Below, piece after piece: positions 54,773 through 62,484 of a stretch of DNA of 64,000 nucleotides. The translations under genes were made by a program, and so were the position numbers. The notes under the pieces were generated by a model that worked only from the letters and a program-made list of their open reading frames with translations, was not told where the DNA came from and ran no database searches. Source of the stretch: Anaerolineales bacterium (lineage in GTDB: Bacteria; Chloroflexota; Anaerolineae; JAAEKA01); NCBI GenBank assembly GCA_020634615.1, contig JACKBI010000009.1, positions 124,001 to 188,000 of the forward strand, written 5' to 3'. How positions within the stretch are numbered: position 1 is the stretch's first letter; each line of letters opens with the position of its first letter.

Positions 54773-56174
54773 CTTGACGCGTTAGTTTCTGCGCCGAGTT
54801 TGCGCTGTGTGCGCTGGATTTGGCGCGCAGCACCTGCCAGACAATGCGCGGGTGAAAGAGGGTCGTGGGCGGCTGTAGCATGTTCTGTACCTGGGCAAAC
54901 GCCTGCGCGACCTCGCCGTTGTCGACCATGGCCGCCAGAACCCGGTCGAAGTAACGTTGCACCATCCGGGTGACCGGATCGGTCTTGTGACCGGCCGCGG
55001 CGCAGGGCCATTGCAGGTCCTGGCCGGTAGCCAACTGCCATGGGCCGGCGTTGACCTTGGCCAGTTGCTTCTGGAAGCGGCTGGCAAGACCTGCCCGGCC
55101 GTCAGCGCTCTGGGTGCGCAGGCATTCATCCAACGTCAACGCACCTAGCGCTGCGACGGTCATTCCCTGGCCGTAGACCGGGTTCAGTGCGTAGACCGAG
55201 TCGCCCAGCGCCAGTACGCCCTCCAGGTAGCGCGGCAGCTTCTCGTAGTGGCGCAGCCGGTTGGCGGCCCGCCGGTAGCCGTAGGGTTCGGTCAGCGGCT
55301 CGGCGGCAGCAATCGCGTCGTGGAAGCCGGGGACCGGCAGGCTGCGGGCATAGGCCAGGAAACCTGCTTCATCGGTCGGCGGCTGGTCGCCGTTCAGGCC
55401 GATCAGCGTTACCAGCATGCGATCTCCTTCAATCGGGATCAGGATGCAGCCGCGGCTGTGGTCAGGCGCCATGGGCATGTTGTACAAGACCTTCCAGGGA
55501 AGTGCGTTGTGCGGGCGGCGATAGACGCGAGTGGTGTAGCTGGTCTGCGAGTCGACGGTGGTTTCAGCCGGCGGCTGGTAGCCCAGCGCTTCCAGCCATG
55601 CCGGCAGCTTCGAGCCGCGTCCGCTGGCGTCCACCACCAGATCGGCTGCCAGTTCCTGCTCGGCCTGGCCGTGCTTGCTCCGCTCTTGCAGGCGGATGCC
55701 GGTGACGCGCCGGTTGGCCTCGTCGGTACACAGCCCGGTCACGTCCCGTCCCGTAAGGAAACGGACCTGCGGCATCTGGCGCAGACGGCTGTAGATCGCG
55801 TTCTCCAGCAACGGCCGGCTGCTGCCGGTGATCTCCAGATCGGCCTCGAAGGGCTTGACCCTGGCGCCGCCGATATAGAGAGTCAGGTCGCGACCCATGT
55901 TCGTGGGGATCGCTCCCTGCGCCCACAACGCTTCGGTCATGCCAGGGAAGAGGTCCTCCATGATTTGCTGGCCGCGTACCAGCAGGCCGTGGGCATGGCG
56001 GGCATGCGGGGCGCCCTTGCGGAAGGCCGGCCCGTCAGGTAGTTCATCGCGCTCGATGACCGTGACCTGGGCGAAGTGATTGGTCAGGACACGGGCGGTC
56101 AACATGCCGGCGATGCTGCCGCCGATGACGATGGCGTGGCCGGTCTGGTTGCTGTTCATCTCTTGCTGAAACAT
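54732..56174 (-). CDS. FAD-dependent oxidoreductase (aromatic hydroxylase/halogenase-like)
   Basis: 480 aa. FAD-binding Rossmann motif AIVIGGSIAGMLTARVL (about 14-30) with ERDELP after the second strand, DLVVDASGRGS (about 189-199) and the C-terminal FAD motif LGDSVYALNPVYGQGM (about 331-346). The PHARHAHGLL segment (about 56-65) is shared with the geranylgeranyl reductase/2-polyprenyl hydroxylase-like group. No membrane anchor. The substrate is unknown; the K-x-x-x-W-x-x-I lysine motif of tryptophan halogenases was not seen. The ATG at 56174 has AAAGGAGA upstream. Transcribed from P2 (56229-56284), and its 3' end carries the operator of the next gene. Confidence 0.86.
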   Translation of the reverse strand: MFQQEMNSNQTGHAIVIGGSIAGMLTARVLTNHFAQVTVIERDELPDGPAFRKGAPHARHAHGLLVRGQQIMEDLFPGMTEALWAQGAIPTNMGRDLTLYIGGARVKPFEADLEITGSSRPLLENAIYSRLRQMPQVRFLTGRDVTGLCTDEANRRVTGIRLQERSKHGQAEQELAADLVVDASGRGSKLPAWLEALGYQPPAETTVDSQTSYTTRVYRRPHNALPWKVLYNMPMAPDHSRGCILIPIEGDRMLVTLIGLNGDQPPTDEAGFLAYARSLPVPGFHDAIAAAEPLTEPYGYRRAANRLRHYEKLPRYLEGVLALGDSVYALNPVYGQGMTVAALGALTLDECLRTQSADGRAGLASRFQKQLAKVNAGPWQLATGQDLQWPCAAAGHKTDPVTRMVQRYFDRVLAAMVDNGEVAQAFAQVQNMLQPPTTLFHPRIVWQVLRAKSSAHSANSAQKLTRQGDAQHRIRETSAA

Positions 56175-56228
56175 GGGTAATCTCCTTTGGTTGTGGGTGT
56201 GTTGGGTTTCGTACTGCCTTGATGCTCC

Positions 56229-56284
56229 TATTGTCGCACGAACCGGCGTTCCTGATGTCTCACGGATTGCACGTCATGCATCAA
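56229..56284 (-). promoter_or_regulatory. Regulon promoter P2 (FAD oxidoreductase)
   Basis: Minus strand: TTGATGCA (56284-56277), 13 bp, GTGAGACA (56263-56256), 21 bp, ACAATA (56234-56229). One mismatch in the distal repeat. Confidence 0.8.
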
Positions 56285-56379
56285 GCTCCCGCTGGCGCAG
56301 GGGATGCTGTCGGGTTTGCCACGCGAAAATGCGATGCCTCATGAGCATCGCATCTTCTGCAAAGTGGGTTGGTCAGCAT

Positions 56380-56877
56380 CTATCGGCAGGGAGCCGATGG
56401 GAAGGTGATCTCGCCGATTGCCTCGAACGAGGTGGTCGTGGCGGCTGCATCGATGATGTCGAAGTCTCCCATGATCACACCGCCGCCGCCGCCTGCGGGC
56501 CGGCTACGGACCTCGGCACGGGCCGGGCCATCGACCCGTATCGTGCCGTTGACCATTTCGGTGTAGGCGCCGTCGATGAAGACCACCGGCTGACCGTCCT
56601 CACAGACCACCATGCTGTGCGAGGCGCTGAAGGTGCCGCGCTTCAGCGTGACGTCGCCTGCCTTGTGGAGACGAATGACCCCGCTGGCCTCGCCTTCCGG
56701 CGTTCCGGTCAGGTCGGCGAACACCGTCGTCTGTGGGTCGATCCGCTGATGATCGACCTCGATCTTTGTGAAATTGACTGCGAGCGTTTCTATCTGGGCG
56801 GATGCCGGCTGAGCTAGCGTGCTGGCCATCATGACTCCCGCGACTACTGCCAACTTGACGAATGTTGCAAACTTCAT
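56380..56877 (-). CDS. Secreted protein of regulon cluster (paralogue of 54183-54662)
   Basis: 165 aa. Signal peptide MKFATFVKLAVVAGVMMAST with cleavage after about SAQ (28). The mature chain is similar to the 54183-54662 protein over its full length (AGDVTLKRGTF, MVVCEDGQPVV, VDGPARAEVRSRP, a run of glycines, ITFPSAPCR), so the two derive from one ancestor. No enzymatic motif. Probably a small disulfide-containing extracytoplasmic domain. Transcribed from P4 (56928-56983). GAGAAC upstream of the ATG is the ribosome site. Confidence 0.8.
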   Translation of the reverse strand: MKFATFVKLAVVAGVMMASTLAQPASAQIETLAVNFTKIEVDHQRIDPQTTVFADLTGTPEGEASGVIRLHKAGDVTLKRGTFSASHSMVVCEDGQPVVFIDGAYTEMVNGTIRVDGPARAEVRSRPAGGGGGVIMGDFDIIDAAATTTSFEAIGEITFPSAPCR

Positions 56878-56927
56878 TTGTTTTGTTCTCCCTTTGAACA
56901 GTGTGGTTGGTTTGTTCCGACAGGTCT

Positions 56928-56983
56928 ATTGTGACACGGTTTCTATGCGGCGACTGCCTCACGAATCGGCAGGTGTGCATCAC
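56928..56983 (-). promoter_or_regulatory. Regulon promoter P4 (56380 gene)
   Basis: Minus strand: GTGATGCA (56983-56976), 13 bp, GTGAGGCA (56962-56955), 21 bp, CACAAT (56933-56928). Both repeats lie inside the last 14 codons of the globin gene. Confidence 0.82.
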
Positions 56984-57389
56984 GCTCGGCGGCGGCTTCC
57001 TGCATGATGGTCGCCAGCAGCACGTATGCTGACGTCCACGCCTGGCGCACCTCGTCGTTGAAGGCGGGGCCGAACAGCTCGGCCAGCGTGCCCAGCAGCG
57101 CATCGCCGACGGTGGTGTAGTGGTGCGTCTGGACGCCGTAGCCGGCGTGACGCTGTCCCAGGCGCTGCACTGCGGTAACAATGGTTTCCGGCTTGTTCAG
57201 GCCGCGCACAGCCAGTGCCAGGACGGTCATCAGTTTCTGGCCTTGCTGTTTCATGTCGCCGTGAAACATCGGGCGCAATGTCGGGTCCAGCTCGAAGAGC
57301 CGGGTGTAGAAGCGGTCGGCCAGCTCGTCGGCCATCGGTGCGGCCATGTCGAAGGTGCGCTGTACAATCTCGATCTGCTGCTTGTTCAT
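56943..57389 (-). CDS. Single-domain globin (Vitreoscilla/flavohaemoglobin type)
   Basis: 148 aa from the ATG at 57387-57389 (AGGAGGAC upstream). Haem-pocket residues: CD1 Phe42 (RPMFHGDM), distal Gln (MKQQGQK, about 49-51) and proximal His81 in RHAGYGV, with Tyr84 two positions after the Gly, as in bacterial single-domain globins. There is no reductase domain. It would bind O2 or NO in the cytoplasm, and could act as an NO dioxygenase if a separate reductase exists. Expressed from P3 (57447-57502). Its 3' end contains the operator of the following secreted-protein gene. Confidence 0.93.
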   Translation of the reverse strand: MNKQQIEIVQRTFDMAAPMADELADRFYTRLFELDPTLRPMFHGDMKQQGQKLMTVLALAVRGLNKPETIVTAVQRLGQRHAGYGVQTHHYTTVGDALLGTLAELFGPAFNDEVRQAWTSAYVLLATIMQEAAAERDAHLPIREAVAA

Positions 57390-57446
57390 CGGTAGTCCTC
57401 CTGTGGTTGCTACGGTTGTGTCCGGCACATTCATCTGTGTAACCAT

Positions 57447-57502
57447 AGAATACTACCGGATTGAGGTCGCGGATGTCTCACGGATCGGAACATTTGCATC
57501 AC
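57447..57502 (-). promoter_or_regulatory. Regulon promoter P3 (globin)
   Basis: Minus strand: GTGATGCA (57502-57495), 13 bp, GTGAGACA (57481-57474), 21 bp, TATTCT (57452-57447). It lies in the 57390-57776 intergenic region together with the repeat at 57565-57680 and a terminator. Confidence 0.83.
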
Positions 57503-57564
57503 GCTTGGTCCAGTTGGGGCGCGTTTGATGATCACCAAACATCTGAAGACGGCAACGAGCAGGA

Positions 57565-57680
57565 CGCGCCCGCCGGAAGTTGCATCCTCCCGGCTACCAA
57601 GTGAAAGAGCCACTGGGGCCTTGGAATCCCAGCCCTGAAAGGGCTTCCACCTCGTAGCCCGATCCGTTTACGGTCGGGCG
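57565..57680. repeat. Dispersed repeat related to the 20766-20958 insertion
   Basis: Shares with 20801-20926 the ordered segments CGCCCGCCGGA, CCGGCTAC, GTGAAAG, CCAGCCCTGAAAGGGCTTCC and GTAGCCCGATCCGTT then TACGGTCGGGCG. The flanking TIR-like ends of the other copy are missing here. Confidence 0.75.
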
Positions 57681-57720
57681 ATCCTCCTGTCTGCGCCTTT
57701 CCGCATGGCGGGACAAAAGA

Positions 57721-57753
57721 AGAAGTCCGACTTCTTTCGGGAAGTCGGACTTC
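57721..57753 (-). terminator. Terminator-like hairpin after the 57777 gene
   Basis: Minus strand: GAAGTCCGACTTC, loop, GAAGTCGGACTTC followed by TTCTTTTGTC; 13-bp perfect stem. Confidence 0.65.
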
Positions 57754-57776
57754 GTTAACTGGTCAGCGTGGTGTGG

Positions 57777-58535
57777 TCAGTGGGCGGAGTTCCCCGGATC
57801 GATGCGTAGCGAGGACATGTAGCCGTAGAAGAGGTCACCGCCATCGCGGCCGATCTCGAAGACCGTCGGGCCGGTCGAGAAGCGCACCCGGCCACCCGCG
57901 GTGGGCATGTTCTGCATTTGTGGACCAACCCGGAAGCTTGCATCGCACGGGCCGCCCCAAATGCAGGTGTACTGATAGGTGTACGGTTGCCAGGTGTTGA
58001 TGGTGACGCCGGGGAAGGTTGCCTGCAGCAGGCCGGCGTTGTTCCACAACTCTTGTTGCGGCGTGACTGCGAAGGTGCTGGTGAAGTCGATCTTGTACGA
58101 CGCGTCAGGGTGTGTGAACATGGGGGCTATCGTGTTGGCTGTGCTCTTGACCCGGGTGCGCAGCAAGATGCTGCCGTAGTTGTCGACCGGCTCAACGGTG
58201 AGCTTGTGGTTGTTGAGGACGACCGCGGCCAGATCGAGGTAGCACTCCAGATAGCCGCCGTCGAACACGGCATCGCCAGCACTCAGCGACACGCTGCCCA
58301 TCGGGCGACACCCAACCGTCGCAGTCGATGTTTCATCGACCGACACCAGATTGCCGTTCTTCCACGGTCCGACCTTGATAGTCAGCACGCCGTTGAAGTC
58401 GTGTTCAAAATCGAAGTCCAGCGACCACAGATAGCCGTACTCTGCATCCGCCGCGGCAGGGGTTGCCGTTGCCAGGGAAGTGGTCATGCCCAAAACCAGG
58501 GTGATCGCCAGTAGAATTCTCCAAACCAGTTTCAT
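57777..58535 (-). CDS. Secreted protein of regulon cluster, unknown fold
   Basis: 252 aa. Signal peptide (about 1-31; LLAITLVLGMTTSLATATPA). The mature chain is beta-rich with aromatic residues and four Cys (TVGCRPM, LECYLD, YTCIWGGPCD). No family was recognised and it is not an obvious relative of the two short secreted proteins. It is the first of five genes sharing the GTG-repeat promoter, with the clearest operator: two identical GTGATGCA repeats at P5. The ATG at 58533-58535 has AAGGAGAA upstream. Confidence 0.8.
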   Translation of the reverse strand: MKLVWRILLAITLVLGMTTSLATATPAAADAEYGYLWSLDFDFEHDFNGVLTIKVGPWKNGNLVSVDETSTATVGCRPMGSVSLSAGDAVFDGGYLECYLDLAAVVLNNHKLTVEPVDNYGSILLRTRVKSTANTIAPMFTHPDASYKIDFTSTFAVTPQQELWNNAGLLQATFPGVTINTWQPYTYQYTCIWGGPCDASFRVGPQMQNMPTAGGRVRFSTGPTVFEIGRDGGDLFYGYMSSLRIDPGNSAH

Positions 58536-58583
58536 TTCAATTCTCCTTGCTCAGTGATTGTCAGTGATTGTTTCGACACACAC

Positions 58584-58639
58584 AGTATAAAACGCAAACA
58601 GGTTGTGGAATGCATCACGTCGCGGGTGTTTTGCATCAC
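58584..58639 (-). promoter_or_regulatory. Regulon promoter P5 (57777 gene)
   Basis: Minus strand: GTGATGCA (58639-58632), 13 bp, GTGATGCA (58618-58611), 21 bp, TATACT (58589-58584). Two perfect direct repeats. Confidence 0.85.
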
Positions 58640-58653
58640 GCCGCGCAATAGAT

Positions 58654-58740
58654 CCGACTTCCGAAGTCGCCGGTTGCGAGAATTCGAGGCTGATGCGCGC
58701 GGCGATGTACCTGCAACGGATCGGCGACTTCGGAAGTCGG
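58654..58740. repeat. GACTTCCGAAGTC inverted-repeat element, copy 4 (87 bp)
   Basis: CCGACTTCCGAAGTCGCCG (58654-58672) and CGGCGACTTCGGAAGTCGG (58722-58740) are exact inverted copies. It lies between the STAND gene stop and the P5 operator. Confidence 0.85.
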
Positions 58741-58762
58741 AGGCTGAGCAATTCTTGCTTCC

Positions 58763-61441
58763 TCACATCAGTTCCTCGGTGCGGCGGACTTCTTCGGCTA
58801 TGTTGAGGCGCTGGAACAGTTCCAACGCCTGCGCAAAGGCGGCGTCAGCGCTGGCCTGCTGTTGTGTTGCCACGTAGACTTCACCCAGCGCGCGCCAGGC
58901 GAAGGCCAATAGATAGGTGTCGTCGTTGGTCTCCGCCATCTGGCGGCAGTGATCGTAGGAGAGCCAGGAACGCTCCCAGTCGCCGCGCTGTTTGTAGACT
59001 GTGCCCAGCGTGTAGAGCGCGTAGGGATGGCTGTGCGGCTCCTCCTGTGCCAACACCAGCTCGGCGTAGCGCTGCGCGGGTTCCAGATTGCCCAGCTCGG
59101 CATGCGCCTCAGCAAGGTTCGACGCGTTCTGGGCGGTGCGGAATGGGTTGCCCATGGCTTCAAAGAAGCGCATGGCCTGTTCGGCCGGGGCCAACGCTTC
59201 CGCGAACTGGCCGGTCTGGATGTACGCGCTGGCCAGGTTGCTGCGCACGTACTCCCGGTTGACGCGGTCGCCGACGCGTTCGTAGAAGTCGATGGCCTGC
59301 TCGAAATGTGGCAGCGCTTCGGCCATAACGCCATGACGCCCTGCCAGCATCGCCAGATAGTGATGGCTCTGCGCCATACCGGCCGGATAATCCGCTTCCT
59401 CAGCGGTGGCCAGTGCGCTGATGTAGTGCGCGCGAGCAGTCTCGTAGTCGCCGCGCTGATCGTGCACCACGCCCAGCATGGTTTCGGCATGGAAGCGGGC
59501 CAGATTCGCCTCTTTCCAGGCTTGCTGCATCTCCCGCTGGCGCAGATGGGTCAGGCTGCGTTGTACGTGCAGCTGTGCGCCCTGGCGCAGCAACTGGGTG
59601 ACCGTGTCCAGCCCGGCCTGGTAGGTGTCCAGGGCGGCGTCTGATTGCCCTTGAGCATCTTGCGCATGGCCAAGACGCAGCATGGCCTCCGGTGTGGCCG
59701 GGTCGCCGCGTGTCCATTCGATGGATGACAGTTCGTCGATGACGCGTGCTGGCTCGCCGATCAGCTCATGCAGTTCACTGCGCAACAGCAGGAGCTCCTT
59801 GCGGCGTTCGGACGTCAGACGGCGTTGTGAAATCTGTGAGAAGATTGCCAGCGCGGCGCCTGCCTGGCCTCGGTTGATCTCGTTGCTGCGCTGCGGATAC
59901 CACAGCTCGACGGCGGCTTCCGGCTGGCCAGCAGCGTAGAGGTGGAACGCTGCCGCGGTATACTCGCCGCGTTCGGCGCGGATCTGAGCAGCCTGTCCGT
60001 GCAATTCCTCTTGCGTTTCCACAGGCAGCTCGGCGTAGACGACCTCGGCCAGGGCCGGCAGCAGCGTAACACCGCCCTGTTCATCGCTCTGCACCAGCCG
60101 CCGGCTGATCAGTTGTGCCAGTGCGTCCGCCGTGTCAGGGTCTTCCAGCCACGCATCGGCCGGCGCCGACGAGCGGAAGACGGACAGTGCCTGCAAGACC
60201 TGCCGTTCTCCTGGCGGCAGGCGGCGTTCCAGGCGCAGCCAAAGTGGCAGCAGCGCCTGAAAGCGCGGCAGTTGGTCGAGCACGACCGCCAGCGACTCGC
60301 CGCCGGCGCGGTAGAGTGCGATGCAAAGCTCCGCCAGACGCGGGTTGCCGGCGGTATAGGCGTGAAGCTGCTCCGTTTCCCGGGTTGAATGTGCGACTTG
60401 GAGGGAGGTCAGCCAGTCGTCGAATTGCGCGACGGTAAGCCCATCCAGACGATAGATTGCATCGCTCTCCCAATAGATGCGCTGACCGATCATCAGCAGG
60501 GCGGTGTGGCCGCGCAGACTGTCAAGGAATTCGAGGATCTGGACGTGATTCGGTTTCGCCTGGTCCTGAGTCAGAGGACGCAGGAAATCAAGTTCGTCGA
60601 AACAGAGCAGTGGGCGATGCCTGAGGCTGGCCAGATCGGCCAGCGCCAAGCCCAAAGCCAGTCCGCTGTCCTTGATGCGTCCACCATCAGCCACCAGTTG
60701 GTGCCATAGCGCTGATGCCCCCTGGCCATGGAGAAAGTAGCCAAGGGCAAAGAGCAGGCTTTCCAGTTGGTCGTTGAAGGTTGGGCGGAAGGTATACCAG
60801 AAGACGGCGGGCGAGATCCAATCGTCCGCCAACGTCGCAGCCAGCGAGGTTTTGCCGACTCCACCCGGGCCGGTGAGGCCAACCGATTTGCGCGCTTTCA
60901 GGTCGTTCAGCGCTTGCTGCTGAATCTGCTCGCGGCCGATCAGGGCGGGCGGGGCGATGGGCTGCTCCGGGCGGACGGCGGGGCGCAGTTGTTGCAGCAG
61001 CAGCGCACCCAGACGACCGATCGCGTTGCGCAGGTGGCGATCGTGCGTCGGACGTGAGATGTGCAGGATGTCGTGATAGATCTCGGCCTGGTTGCGCGGC
61101 ACGGGCCGGTAGCGCTGACCCAGGTAGTTGAGCTCCAGAATCAGGCAGTCATAGCGCCCGCCCTGCTCCTCCTCGCTCAATGCTTCGTTCAGCATGATCT
61201 GGCCATCGTCTGGTAGCGGGCCGCCCCACATGGTCACAAGGCAGCGGCCGATCGCCGCGCAGAGTGCCATGCCTCGCACCAGCGCAGTCGGTTCGGCGCC
61301 GCGCAATGCGTCCCCGAGGAAATAGGGTGCGGCCAGAGGCGATTGACTGCCCAAAACCTCCGGCTTAGCGATCAGCTCCAACGCCTGTTTCAAATGGTCC
61401 GTGAAGGAAATGCTGCGAGTGGTCCGTACCTTGGCTGCCAT
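58763..61441 (-). CDS. STAND-class P-loop ATPase with HTH-like segment and C-terminal TPRs
   Basis: 892 aa. Residues about 1-105 are of unknown type. About 110-150 (YRPVPRNQAEIYHDILHISR then PTHDRHLRNAIGRL) has the spacing of a helix-turn-helix. The P-loop is GLTGPGGVGKTSLAATL (about 187-203), with LLCFDELDFL (about 279) as Walker B, followed by winged-helix and arm regions (about 380-480). From about 500 to the end there is a long array of TPR helices (ALDTYQAGLD, ARAHYISALATAEE, ALPHFEQAIDFYER). The architecture matches NB-ARC/MalT/AfsR-like signal switches, which oligomerise on ligand binding. It is the gene immediately upstream of five identically promoted genes; its own upstream region lacks that repeat pair. 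Confidence 0.88.
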   Translation of the reverse strand: MAAKVRTTRSISFTDHLKQALELIAKPEVLGSQSPLAAPYFLGDALRGAEPTALVRGMALCAAIGRCLVTMWGGPLPDDGQIMLNEALSEEEQGGRYDCLILELNYLGQRYRPVPRNQAEIYHDILHISRPTHDRHLRNAIGRLGALLLQQLRPAVRPEQPIAPPALIGREQIQQQALNDLKARKSVGLTGPGGVGKTSLAATLADDWISPAVFWYTFRPTFNDQLESLLFALGYFLHGQGASALWHQLVADGGRIKDSGLALGLALADLASLRHRPLLCFDELDFLRPLTQDQAKPNHVQILEFLDSLRGHTALLMIGQRIYWESDAIYRLDGLTVAQFDDWLTSLQVAHSTRETEQLHAYTAGNPRLAELCIALYRAGGESLAVVLDQLPRFQALLPLWLRLERRLPPGERQVLQALSVFRSSAPADAWLEDPDTADALAQLISRRLVQSDEQGGVTLLPALAEVVYAELPVETQEELHGQAAQIRAERGEYTAAAFHLYAAGQPEAAVELWYPQRSNEINRGQAGAALAIFSQISQRRLTSERRKELLLLRSELHELIGEPARVIDELSSIEWTRGDPATPEAMLRLGHAQDAQGQSDAALDTYQAGLDTVTQLLRQGAQLHVQRSLTHLRQREMQQAWKEANLARFHAETMLGVVHDQRGDYETARAHYISALATAEEADYPAGMAQSHHYLAMLAGRHGVMAEALPHFEQAIDFYERVGDRVNREYVRSNLASAYIQTGQFAEALAPAEQAMRFFEAMGNPFRTAQNASNLAEAHAELGNLEPAQRYAELVLAQEEPHSHPYALYTLGTVYKQRGDWERSWLSYDHCRQMAETNDDTYLLAFAWRALGEVYVATQQQASADAAFAQALELFQRLNIAEEVRRTEELM

Positions 61442-61608
61442 CGGGTCTCATTTCTGGGCTCTCGGAGGACAAGGAACCGGGTTGCTGTCCCTGTGTACAG
61501 CAATCTCGGCAGGTTACATTGTATCACTGATACGGCATTTGGTTCCAGATCAAAGATTGCTCAGTTACTGTTCAGTCGGGACGCCGCTCGCTGGTCGTTC
61601 TCCTGCAT

Positions 61609-61641
61609 AAAAAACGAGCACCAACGGGTGTTGGTGCTCGC
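61609..61641 (-). terminator. Terminator of rplY
   Basis: Minus strand: CGAGCACCAACACCCGTTGG then TGCTCG, a 12-bp stem, followed by TTTTTT. Confidence 0.9.
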
Positions 61642-61662
61642 AGTATAACTGGCGCAACTGGT

Positions 61663-62307
61663 TCAGTCTTCGTCTTCTTCGTCGCGGCGATCGGAGAGGA
61701 TTTCCGGCTCGCCCGTGTCTTCCTCTTCTTCCAATTCCTCAGTGGTAGCGCTGCGCGGGATGCTGAGGCTGATCAGCGCTTCGTCGCTCAAGTCACCATA
61801 CAGTTCGACGCCTGGCGGCAGCTTCAGATCCGTGGCGTGGATCCGGTCGTGGATGTGGACAAGGCCGGAAATGTCGACTTCGATGAACGACGGCAGGCTG
61901 TCAGGCAGGCACTCGATCTCGACCGAGTCAACGTTCTGCAAGAGAATGGCGCCCTCTTCTACGGCCGGCGACTCGCCGACCAGATGCAGCGCGACTGCCA
62001 TGCGGATCTTCTGTCCAACTGAGACGCGCACGAAATCGATGTGCAAGACCTCACGGCGCACCGGATGGCGCTGGACCTCGCGGATCAGCACGCGCGTCTT
62101 GGCGAATTTCTCACCTTCCAGATTGACCAGGTGAGAGGCGCCGCCGCGCGCCAGCAGACGATCCAACTCTCGGCTTTCGATCTGCACAGTCTGCGGTGCA
62201 ATCTCTGCGCCATACACCACTGCCGGTGTGAAACCCTCGGCGCGCAGCTTTCCGGGCTTGACGCCGTTTGCATCACGCATGGCTACTTGAAGAGAATATT
62301 CTTCCAT
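61663..62307 (-). CDS. rplY: Ribosomal protein bL25 (Ctc type)
   Basis: 214 aa from the ATG at 62305-62307 (AAAGGAC upstream). N-terminal 5S-rRNA-binding L25 domain (about 1-92; VYGAEIAPQTVQIESRELDR), C-terminal TL5 beta domain (about 100-190; IECLPDSLPSFIEVDISGL is the family signature) and an acidic tail (EELEEEEDTGEPE...). Two-domain Ctc form, larger than E. coli L25. It binds 5S rRNA in the large subunit. Monocistronic with its own terminator. Confidence 0.95.
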   Translation of the reverse strand: MEEYSLQVAMRDANGVKPGKLRAEGFTPAVVYGAEIAPQTVQIESRELDRLLARGGASHLVNLEGEKFAKTRVLIREVQRHPVRREVLHIDFVRVSVGQKIRMAVALHLVGESPAVEEGAILLQNVDSVEIECLPDSLPSFIEVDISGLVHIHDRIHATDLKLPPGVELYGDLSDEALISLSIPRSATTEELEEEEDTGEPEILSDRRDEEDED

Positions 62308-62484
62308 AATGCTTTGTCCTTTCAATCCGCCGGCTCGACGCAGTCAATTCCTCGGCGATAATACTTTGTTTTCAGCGCGGTTGGCCCGCTCCCATGCTCG
62401 ACCGGGTGCGGGCCACTGGAGGCATTCTAGCCGAAGTCGGGTGATTCGTCAAAACGCGGAGCGTTGTGGTAGGATTCTTGCCCC

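Noticed and set aside
61480..61530. Regulon-type repeat before the STAND gene (a GTGATACA is visible on the minus strand)
   Set aside because: Only one half-site, no partner 21 bp away and no suitable -10 spacing.
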